Positions 1 to 6,554 of a stretch of 64,000 bases of DNA are shown piece after piece. Source of the DNA: Syntrophorhabdus sp. PtaB.Bin047 (GTDB taxonomy: Bacteria; Desulfobacterota; Syntrophorhabdia; Syntrophorhabdales; Syntrophorhabdaceae); contig MVQP01000002.1 in assembly GCA_002067235.1 (NCBI GenBank), positions 1 to 64,000 of the forward strand. Direction: 5' to 3'. The notes under the pieces are model-generated. The model saw only the letters and a list, made by a program, of their open reading frames with translations. It was not told the origin of the DNA and searched no databases. The position numbers and the translations under genes were made by a program. Every line of letters begins with the position of its first letter. Position 1 is the first letter of the stretch.

Positions 1-1782
1 AGCTGGAGCGGGTACGGCAACTACAAGGACAAGGCGGTGGACCTCAAGCTCCAGACGGTGCGCGAGGGGATGTACACGCCCGCCGTCGCCGTGGGGATCA
101 TGGACCCCCACGGGACGAGGCTCTTCTCCTCCCAGTACGTCGTGGCGAGCAAGCAGTTCTACCCCTTCGATCTTACCCTGGGGTTCGGCAACGGCAGGTT
201 CGGGAAGAGCCAGCTGCCCTCGAAGGGGGAGGGGTTCAAGGTGGAGATGTTCGAGGACCCGAGGGCATGGTTCAGGGACTCCCAGTTCTTCGGCGGCATC
301 CAGTTCGCCCCCTCGGAGAAGTTCGCCTTCATGGTGGAATACAGCCCCGTGAAGTACGAGAAGCAGGTGAACGACCCCGCCAGGGACGAGTACTTCACGA
401 AGCCCGTCCCGTCGCCCTTCAACGTCGGGTTTAGGTGGAGGCCGACGACGTGGTCCGAGGTGGGGGTGAGCTACCAGAGGGGCAACCAGGTGGGCGTCAA
501 CCTCTCCCTGACCTTCGACATCGGCAACCCCATCATCCCCATATGGGACAAGCCGTACAGGGAAACGGTCAAGGACAGGGCGAGGCCCCTGTGCGAGAGG
601 CTTTCGCAGGCCCTTGCCATGTCGGGCTTCAGCGACATCGTCGTCTACGTCTCCGATGCCGGCACGCTCACCATCGAGGCCCAGAACGACAAGTACTTCT
701 ACAGCACCCGGGCGATAGGGGTGATACTGAAGCTCATCCCGTCCATCGTCCCCGGCGACACCGGGAACATCGACATCATCCTCCACAGGAACGGCATCCC
801 CCTCATGAGGTTCGCGACGACCCTCCCCGACATCATGGACCTGCAGAAGGAGAGGATGGAGCTCTGGGAGTTCTGCCTCATCTCCCGGACGGACACGACG
901 GTCGCGGACCTGTCGGGCAGGGCCCCCACGCACAGGAGGTCCCTCCACTACGGGATAAAGCCCGATATCAAGGGCTTCTTCAACGACCCCTCGGGGTTCT
1001 TCAAGTACCGGGCGGGTGTCGCCGGATGGGCGAGCTACGGGCCCTGGAAGGGAGGAACCGTCCTCGCGGAGGTCCTCGCCTACCCCCTCAACACCGTCTC
1101 CTCCACGAACGAGCCCCTCTCGCGGCCCGTCAGGAGCGACATCGTCCCCTACCTGGAGGAGAAACTGATACTCTCGCGGCTCATGTTCAACCAGATAGTG
1201 AAGACGGACAGGGAGGTCTATGCCAGGTTTGCCGCCGGGATACTGGAGGTCGAATATACCGGGTTCGACGCCGAGATAGCGAAGCCCCTCAGGAACGGAC
1301 GGTTCATCGTCGGCGCGGGCGGGAGCATCACGAAGAAGAGGGCGGTGGGCAAGGCCTTCGAACTCAAGAAGGACGACGTGAAGGACTACTACAGCACGGC
1401 CTTTCTGAATGGGCGGATCAACATCCCCGAAAAGGAGTTCGCCATTGACATCATGGCGGGGCAGTTCCTGGCGGGCGACAAGGGGATGCGGGTCATGGTG
1501 TCGAAGTTCATCAAGGGCGTCACGGTCTACGCCTGGTACAGCGTCACCGACACGTCCATCTTCAAGGACAGCTACAACAGGGGGTATCACGACAAGGGGA
1601 TCGGTGTGTCGATACCGCTCAACCTGTTCACGGGGACGGATTCGAGGACGACGTACAGCTACGCCCTCTCCCCCTGGACACGGGATGTGGCCCAGGACAT
1701 CGACCACTCTTACGGTCTCTTCGATTACATAGGCAGGGACGTGAAGATCTATCTCGACAAGGACAAGGAATGGATACAATGA
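1..1782 (+). CDS. YjbH-like exopolysaccharide outer-membrane protein (5' end missing)
   Basis: The frame is open from the first base, so the gene enters from outside the window; a GTG at 37 is only an internal codon. About 593 residues are visible. The text reads as a beta-rich outer-membrane protein of the YjbH/GfcD family: alternating aromatic/charged strands, a GVSYQRGN segment followed by a short 'LSLTFD' strand, and a long C-terminal half with repeated amphipathic strands. YjbH/GfcD proteins accompany export of exopolysaccharide or group 4 capsule in enterobacteria. The next gene resembles the small YjbE partner, which supports the call. Family membership is from recognised sequence character, not a search. 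The missing N-terminus would carry the signal peptide. Confidence 0.75.
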   Translation, partial: SWSGYGNYKDKAVDLKLQTVREGMYTPAVAVGIMDPHGTRLFSSQYVVASKQFYPFDLTLGFGNGRFGKSQLPSKGEGFKVEMFEDPRAWFRDSQFFGGIQFAPSEKFAFMVEYSPVKYEKQVNDPARDEYFTKPVPSPFNVGFRWRPTTWSEVGVSYQRGNQVGVNLSLTFDIGNPIIPIWDKPYRETVKDRARPLCERLSQALAMSGFSDIVVYVSDAGTLTIEAQNDKYFYSTRAIGVILKLIPSIVPGDTGNIDIILHRNGIPLMRFATTLPDIMDLQKERMELWEFCLISRTDTTVADLSGRAPTHRRSLHYGIKPDIKGFFNDPSGFFKYRAGVAGWASYGPWKGGTVLAEVLAYPLNTVSSTNEPLSRPVRSDIVPYLEEKLILSRLMFNQIVKTDREVYARFAAGILEVEYTGFDAEIAKPLRNGRFIVGAGGSITKKRAVGKAFELKKDDVKDYYSTAFLNGRINIPEKEFAIDIMAGQFLAGDKGMRVMVSKFIKGVTVYAWYSVTDTSIFKDSYNRGYHDKGIGVSIPLNLFTGTDSRTTYSYALSPWTRDVAQDIDHSYGLFDYIGRDVKIYLDKDKEWIQ

Positions 1783-1807
1783 CTCAAACTAACCCAGGAG
1801 GTGCAGT

Positions 1808-2356
1808 ATGAAGGTTCTTATCAAACCGTTGGCCGTTCTGACGGCGGTGGTCCTCTTCTTTGGCGGTATCCTCATGCCCGTGAGTGCCGGGGCCCAGGCG
1901 GAATCGTTCGCCGTGATGACCCTGGCGAACGGGACCCAGGTAAGCATGACCCAGGCGCAGCTCGCGGAGCTCATCTCGCAGCCGGGAATCTCGTTCTCGA
2001 CCACGGCGGCGATAACGGAGGCCCAGATGGCGGTCCCCCTGCCCGCAGGTCTGGGGGGCGGGTACGTGGTGGCTGAGCCCGCCGCCCTCGCCGCGGCCAT
2101 GAACTCCGTGGGTGTCAGCTCCGGCCTGATGGCGACATCCTTCGCCGGCGCGACCGTGGGGGCGGGAACGATAACGGTGGGCGCCGCAGCCGGCGCCGCC
2201 ATGACCGCCGGAGTGGGTGCCGGCACGATAACCGTGGGGGCCGCGGCAGCCGCGGCAGCCGTCGGAGGAGGAGCGGCCGCGTTCGGAAGCGGAGGCGGTG
2301 GAGGCGGCGGAGGCGGCGGCACAACCACCGCGCACACGACAACGGCGCATCATTGA
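1808..2356 (+). CDS. Secreted Gly/Ala-rich protein with Gly10 and Thr/His tail (YjbE-like)
   Basis: A 182-residue protein with a clear Sec signal peptide (K3-L5 start, hydrophobic core, cut near ASAGAQA around residue 30). AGGAGG lies just before the ATG. The middle region carries a 12-residue unit, VGAGTITVGAAA, twice (about residues 117-128 and 137-148). The C-terminus is Ala/Gly-only, then a run of ten glycines, then TTTAHTTTAHH. The E. coli YjbE/GfcA proteins, encoded with YjbH, are also small secreted proteins with Gly- and Thr-rich tails, so position and composition argue for an equivalent role in surface polysaccharide export. The sequence itself is not alignable by eye, and the function is inferred only from context. 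Alternative: a small surface structural or adhesive protein. Confidence 0.7.
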   Translation: MKVLIKPLAVLTAVVLFFGGILMPVSAGAQAESFAVMTLANGTQVSMTQAQLAELISQPGISFSTTAAITEAQMAVPLPAGLGGGYVVAEPAALAAAMNSVGVSSGLMATSFAGATVGAGTITVGAAAGAAMTAGVGAGTITVGAAAAAAAVGGGAAAFGSGGGGGGGGGGTTTAHTTTAHH

Positions 2357-2391
2357 ACCGCGCAGATTGCCATAATAGCGTGGCGGCCCTG

Positions 2392-2886
2392 ATGAAGGGG
2401 TCCGGCAGGAAGGGTGTCATTCTCTTCATTCTCTGCGCGCTCATTTACCTATCCCCCGCCGTCAGCGCGGCGGCGGGGGAGCAGGGCGACCTCGACGGGG
2501 TCCTCACGTCGGCCGAGCGCTTCTTCCAGTGCCTCAGGAGAGGGAGTTTCAGCCAGGCTTGGTCGCTGATGAGCAACAAGTCCAGAGAGACCATAACCGC
2601 CGATATTTACAAGGGTTCCCGAGGACAGTACTCGAAGGAGCAGATAAGCGGGGACCTCAAGGCGGGCGGTATGATCGCCCGGTCATACTGGACGGGGGTG
2701 CTCGAGTCCTTCGATCCCCTCCTGATACTGGAAGAGAGCAGGTGGGAGGAGGGCTTTGTGCGTCCGGGGAAGGCAGAGCTCCTCATTACCCACAGGAAGT
2801 CGAAATACCCCGTCCGCCTGCAGCTCTTCAAAGAGTCCGGCACCTGGAAGGTGGGGATGGTGGAATCTTTCTGGACGAGAAAGTAG
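2392..2886 (+). CDS. Exported NTF2-like protein
   Basis: The frame can open with TTG at 2353 overlapping the previous stop, but ATG at 2392 puts a standard signal peptide at the very N-terminus (MKGSGRKG, hydrophobic stretch, ending near VSAAAGEQG), so 2392 is chosen; 164 residues. The mature part (helical AERFFQCLRRGSFSQAWSLMS, then strands ending in VRLQLFKESGTWKVGMVESFW) has the layout of an NTF2-like/lumazine-binding cone fold: a helix that senses 'use up in a task', then a curved sheet. No catalytic residues can be named. It follows the YjbH/YjbE-like pair by a short gap and is probably in the same transcript. Function unknown. Confidence 0.65.
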   Translation: MKGSGRKGVILFILCALIYLSPAVSAAAGEQGDLDGVLTSAERFFQCLRRGSFSQAWSLMSNKSRETITADIYKGSRGQYSKEQISGDLKAGGMIARSYWTGVLESFDPLLILEESRWEEGFVRPGKAELLITHRKSKYPVRLQLFKESGTWKVGMVESFWTRK

Positions 2887-2889
2887 AGA

Positions 2890-3127
2890 AGACCGTCTCA
2901 GGTTCCAGGTCTCAGGTCACAAGTCACAAGTCACAGGTTAAGAAGAAATAGAAGAAAGATCGGAAGCGAAAGGCTATTCCGGGTTCAATGATGAGTCCGG
3001 AACAGCCTTTTTTATCTTTCAGCCTGAGACCTGAAACCTGAAACCGTCTTCAGTCGGCCTGTGACTTGTGACCTGAGACCTGTGACCGTCTTTAGGCGGC
3101 CTGAGACCTGGAACTTGAGACCGTCTC
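2890..3127. repeat. Long inverted repeat of 7-nt iterated units (family A, copy 1)
   Basis: Left arm (2897-2938) is six consecutive 7-mers of the form CARGTYN (CAGGTTC, CAGGTCT, CAGGTCA, CAAGTCA, CAAGTCA, CAGGTTA). Right side (3021-3127) is built from complementary CYTGNRA units in three blocks, each closed by CCGTCTT or CCGTCTC. Left and right arms can pair over roughly 20-30 bp around the terminator at 2969. The same unit recurs at 26321-26470 and, in a variant, at 24885-24958. Confidence 0.75.
2969..3013 (+). terminator. Rho-independent terminator
   Basis: A 14-bp stem with a single mismatch (AAAGGCTATTCCGG against CCGGAACAGCCTTT) closes a loop of about 14 nt and is followed by a run of T from 3008. 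It ends the plus-strand transcript from the YjbH-type genes. Confidence 0.8.
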
Positions 3128-3466
3128 TCAGTTGTACTTCCCCACTTTCTTGAGAAAGCTGGCGTAGTCTGTGGGTCTCCAGTAGAATATCTCATTGTCC
3201 GCGATGGTGAAGGTGGGGGAGCTCAAGATCTCGGAGCCTTCCACCCATTTCCATTCGTTGTCGACGAGTACCTGGGCCTGGGCGTGGTGTGTCCACAGGA
3301 AACCACCCGTGAGGAGCCCGTCGATCCCCAGTTTGTATACGGCGATACGTGTTTGATGGCCGTTCTGTGCGAACCTTTCGGCGTCCTCCACCGAGGTGAC
3401 CCTGCACGTGGTGCACCCCGTGAACGATAACATGGCGATGACGGCTGCTATGATGACTATTCTCAT
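3128..3466 (-). CDS. Small putative lipoprotein
   Basis: 112 residues with a lipoprotein signal: MRIVIIAAVIAMLSFTGC, in which LSFTGC is the lipobox and Cys18 would be the lipidated residue. The mature protein is short and has no motif I recognise; it contains a Trp-rich central part (GGFLWTHHAQAQVLVDNEWKWVEG) and ends KKVGKYN. It is alone on the minus strand, convergent with the upstream plus-strand genes, and ends within the family A repeat. Signal peptide and coding character make it a believable gene. Function unknown. Confidence 0.7.
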   Translation of the reverse strand: MRIVIIAAVIAMLSFTGCTTCRVTSVEDAERFAQNGHQTRIAVYKLGIDGLLTGGFLWTHHAQAQVLVDNEWKWVEGSEILSSPTFTIADNEIFYWRPTDYASFLKKVGKYN

Positions 3467-3872
3467 CCGGTACCTCTCATTTCCTGTTTGTCCGTCGCGG
3501 CAAGGTGTCCCCGGCGGTCATATCGTGCTGTCTTTATCGGACGTTTCACCGGGACATTAAGGGTTCGGGGATGCCGAATAGACCCGCGGGGTAGTGTCGT
3601 GTCGGTGCTGTGTCGATACTACCGCAGGATGCGGCCGCACGGGACGGTATGTGATGGGGGAGACAGGGAAAGGGACGACACTCGCCGGGGCAAGGGGGTG
3701 CCGATGCCATCGATACGGTTTAAAGGGGTGCAGCGGCCTTCCCGCCGACGTCCGGAACGGGGTCTGAGGCGGTCTTTTCTGTGGAATTTATAGCGATTTT
3801 GGTTTATCTTACCTATGACAATTTGAACAACCCGGGGGACCAGACCGTCTGCCGTCAGGTGAGATCCGCTAA
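3467..3872. other. Intergenic stretch between divergent genes
   Basis: About 400 bp between the minus-strand lipoprotein and the plus-strand aminotransferase fusion. It must hold both promoters, but no convincing -35/-10 pair was found. The last 60 bp are AT-richer (around 3780-3830), the likeliest promoter area for the fusion gene. An AGACCGTCTGCCGTCAGG string at 3843 echoes the CCGTCTT closers of the family A repeats. A 101-codon frame at 3488-3793 is judged spurious. Confidence 0.5.
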
Positions 3873-5795
3873 ATGAAACTACGATACAGACACGTTATAT
3901 TTGCCGACATTCTCTTAACATTCATCTCTGTTGTGCTGGCGGCCATGCTCCGCTTCGGGACGCTGTACCCCGAAATGACCCACCTGTCGCGGGTCCTTCC
4001 GTTCATGGTGGCGGCCATGGGCATAAGACCTCTCATTTTCGGTCTTGCCGGGGTCTACAGACGCTTGTGGCGCTATGCCACACACCGTGACTTCGGTCTG
4101 CTCGTCGGTGCCGTTCTCGCCGGTTCCCTGGTCCTCTTCGCTTTTACGATGTTCGTGCTGGTTCCCCTGTGGGGCGATTCGTTCCCCCGTTCGGCGATAC
4201 TCTTCGAAGGGATGATCAGCCTAGTTCTGCTCCCCGGACTTCGTTTCGTTCTGAAAGAGACGGAGCGCTATGATGAGGACATCGACTGGGTTAAGGCCGG
4301 TGTTTCCGCTCAACGCAGGGTCCTCATTGTCGGCGCTGGTGACAGCGGCATACAGACGTGCATTCAGATACAGCAGAACCCTCACCTCGGGCTCCGCGCC
4401 GTGGCTTTCCTCGATGACGATCCCAGAAAGATCGGGCGCGAAACCCACGGTCTCCCTGTCTACGGTCCCCTGATCAAGATAGCCGACGTGGTGAGGGAAA
4501 AGTCGATCGATGAGGTTCTCCTTGCCGTACCAGGAGCGCCTCAACAGACGGTCATGAATATAGAGGCTCTGTGCAGGGAGATACCCGTTGCGTTCAGGAC
4601 CATACCATACTTCGGCCAGTTCCTCGACGGCGGCGCCGGATCGATGAATGGCCCGGCTTCCACGCTGAAGGTTCCCATGTCCATGCCTGACATTACCGCG
4701 CAGGAGATAGAAGAAGTGGTGCGCGTCATGCAATCGAGGAACCTGAGCATAGGCATGAGGACGGTTGAATTCGAAAGACTCGTGGCTGACGTGGCGCGGG
4801 CCGACCATGCCGTCGCGGTCACCAATGGTACGAGCGCGCTCCATCTGTGCATGATCGCCTCGGGCGTGGGCCCGGGTGATGAGGTCATCACGTCGCCCTT
4901 CAGTTTTGTTGCCTCGGCCAACTGCATACTCTTCGAGAAGGCAACCCCTGTCTTTGTCGATATCGATCCGGTGACGCTCAACATGGACCCTGGTAAAGTC
5001 GAAGCGGCTATCACCGAACGGACGAAGGCCATCATCGCGGTCCACATCTTCGGGCAGCCGGCGGACATGGATCCGATCATGGCCGTCGCGAAGAAGCACA
5101 AGCTTGTTGTCATCGAGGACGCCTGCGAGGCCATCGGTGCCGAGTATAAGGGTCGCCGTGTGGGCGCCATCGGTCGGGCCGGCACCTTCGCTTTCTATCC
5201 CAACAAGCAGATGACGACGGGTGAAGGCGCGGCTCTCGTCACGAACGATGGTGAGTGGGCGCATCTTTTCCGGAGTCTGCGTAACCAGGGTAGAGACAAG
5301 TTCGACGGGTGGCTGGACCACTCCCGGCTCGGGTACAACTACCGCATGTCCGAGCTTAACGCCGCTGTTGGTGTCGTGCAGCTGAAGAGACTCGACGATA
5401 TCCTGGGGAAACGTGGCAGCGTTGCCGATGTATACACGAGAGCACTTTCGTCCATCGAGGAGGTGGAACCCCTTCAGATATCTCCATTCACCACGCGCAT
5501 GAGCTGGTTCGTTTATGTCGTGAGGCTGAGAGATGGCATATCCCGCTACGAGGTTATCACTGCGATGGAGAAGCTGGGTATTCCGGCGCGGCCCTATTTT
5601 GCGCCCATCCATCTTCAGCCGTTCTACCGCAAAATGTTCGGGTTTGAGCCGGGCATGTTTCCTGTCTCGGAAGCTGCGGGGGAGTCCACAGTTGCCCTGC
5701 CTTTTCACACGAACATGAAGGCGGAGGAGATCGACGTCGTCTGCCGGGCCCTGAAGGACGTGATATCTGAGATGAGGAAGGAGACCGACCGGTGA
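3873..5795 (+). CDS. CapD-type membrane/nucleotide-binding N-terminus fused to DegT/DnrJ/EryC1/StrS aminotransferase
   Basis: 640 residues in two recognised parts. Residues 1-120 hold about four membrane segments, followed by a Rossmann-type nucleotide-binding domain (VLIVGAGDSGIQ near 150-161) as in the N-terminus of CapD/PglF/WbpM-type sugar dehydratases. The catalytic short-chain dehydratase domain that normally follows is absent. Instead, from about residue 275 a complete PLP-dependent DegT-family aminotransferase begins: NGTSALHL, a VEDACEAIGA segment (Asp binding PLP), and Lys445 in FYPNKQ as the Schiff-base lysine. DegT enzymes transaminate nucleotide-linked keto-sugars. The fusion would anchor a sugar aminotransferase at the membrane. 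It is followed, with a TGATG junction, by a sugar isomerase-like gene. The exact sugar is unknown. Confidence 0.85.
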   Translation: MKLRYRHVIFADILLTFISVVLAAMLRFGTLYPEMTHLSRVLPFMVAAMGIRPLIFGLAGVYRRLWRYATHRDFGLLVGAVLAGSLVLFAFTMFVLVPLWGDSFPRSAILFEGMISLVLLPGLRFVLKETERYDEDIDWVKAGVSAQRRVLIVGAGDSGIQTCIQIQQNPHLGLRAVAFLDDDPRKIGRETHGLPVYGPLIKIADVVREKSIDEVLLAVPGAPQQTVMNIEALCREIPVAFRTIPYFGQFLDGGAGSMNGPASTLKVPMSMPDITAQEIEEVVRVMQSRNLSIGMRTVEFERLVADVARADHAVAVTNGTSALHLCMIASGVGPGDEVITSPFSFVASANCILFEKATPVFVDIDPVTLNMDPGKVEAAITERTKAIIAVHIFGQPADMDPIMAVAKKHKLVVIEDACEAIGAEYKGRRVGAIGRAGTFAFYPNKQMTTGEGAALVTNDGEWAHLFRSLRNQGRDKFDGWLDHSRLGYNYRMSELNAAVGVVQLKRLDDILGKRGSVADVYTRALSSIEEVEPLQISPFTTRMSWFVYVVRLRDGISRYEVITAMEKLGIPARPYFAPIHLQPFYRKMFGFEPGMFPVSEAAGESTVALPFHTNMKAEEIDVVCRALKDVISEMRKETDR

Positions 5796-6553
5796 TGATC
5801 GTGATCAACGCCCCGTACCGGATGGTGCGGGACAATATCAGGCGGATAAGAGAGCTTGCCGTGGGCGTGGAGGTGTATTTCAACAACGACTCCATCGGCG
5901 AGGTGGACGAGACACATGTCACGGAGACCGGGAAGATGCTCCGGGGCGAGGGGATACGGTGCACCGTCCACGCGCCCTTCATGGACTTGAGTCCCGGCGC
6001 CGTCGACAGGGATGTAAGGAAGATCACCAAGGAGAAGCTCAAGAGGACGGTCGCCATGGCCAACTGCCTCGGTGCCGCGGGTGTCGTCTGCCACCCGGGG
6101 TACGACAAGTGGCGTTTCGGAGACTATCTTGACATCTGGCTTGAAGGGAGCGCCGATACATGGAGCGAAGTCCTGGCGGCTGCGGGTGACAAGCTTCCGG
6201 TCATGCTGGAGAACGTTTTCGAAGAGGAGCCTCTGAGCTTCGTCGAGCTTTTCACGTACATGAAGCCAAAGAATCTGTATTTCTGTTTTGATTCTGGACA
6301 CTTCAATTTGTTTACTAAAGTATCGCTTGAAGTATGGCTCTCACAACTCGGTAATTATGTGAGAGAAATGCATTTGCACGACAATCACGGCACGAGAGAC
6401 GATCATCTTCCCATTGGGCAGGGCGTCTTTCCCTTCCGGGAGCTGAAAGGTTTTCTCAAAGCCCGGGGAGATGAGATCATATTGACCGCGGAGGTCCATG
6501 AGGAATCTCACGCGGCTGAGGGAATAAAAAATCTAAAGGAGTACGTGGCATAG
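5795..6553 (+). CDS. Sugar phosphate isomerase/epimerase-like TIM-barrel protein
   Basis: 252 residues of the AP-endonuclease-2/xylose-isomerase-like TIM barrel family. Seen motifs are VHAPFMDLSPG, GVVCHPGYDKW, MLENVFEEEP, FCFDSGHFNLF, EMHLHDNHG and LTAEVHEESH, the series of His/Glu/Asp metal ligands on consecutive strands. Start chosen at ATG 5795, which overlaps the preceding TGA by one base; a GTG at 5792 is possible. The tight junction implies co-translation with the aminotransferase fusion, so a sugar substrate in surface carbohydrate metabolism is plausible, but members also act on other metabolites or as DNA-repair nucleases. A GC-poorer patch lies around 6280-6380. Confidence 0.8.
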   Translation: MIVINAPYRMVRDNIRRIRELAVGVEVYFNNDSIGEVDETHVTETGKMLRGEGIRCTVHAPFMDLSPGAVDRDVRKITKEKLKRTVAMANCLGAAGVVCHPGYDKWRFGDYLDIWLEGSADTWSEVLAAAGDKLPVMLENVFEEEPLSFVELFTYMKPKNLYFCFDSGHFNLFTKVSLEVWLSQLGNYVREMHLHDNHGTRDDHLPIGQGVFPFRELKGFLKARGDEIILTAEVHEESHAAEGIKNLKEYVA

Positions 6554-6554
6554 C

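Noticed and set aside
435-1448. 337-codon plus-strand frame inside the YjbH-like gene
   Set aside because: Arg/Gly/Pro/His-rich off-frame reading of the YjbH-like sequence.
3488-3793. 101-codon plus-strand frame in the gap before the aminotransferase fusion
   Set aside because: Arg/Pro/Gly-rich composition typical of GC-rich noncoding frames, no ribosome-binding site and no recognisable fold.
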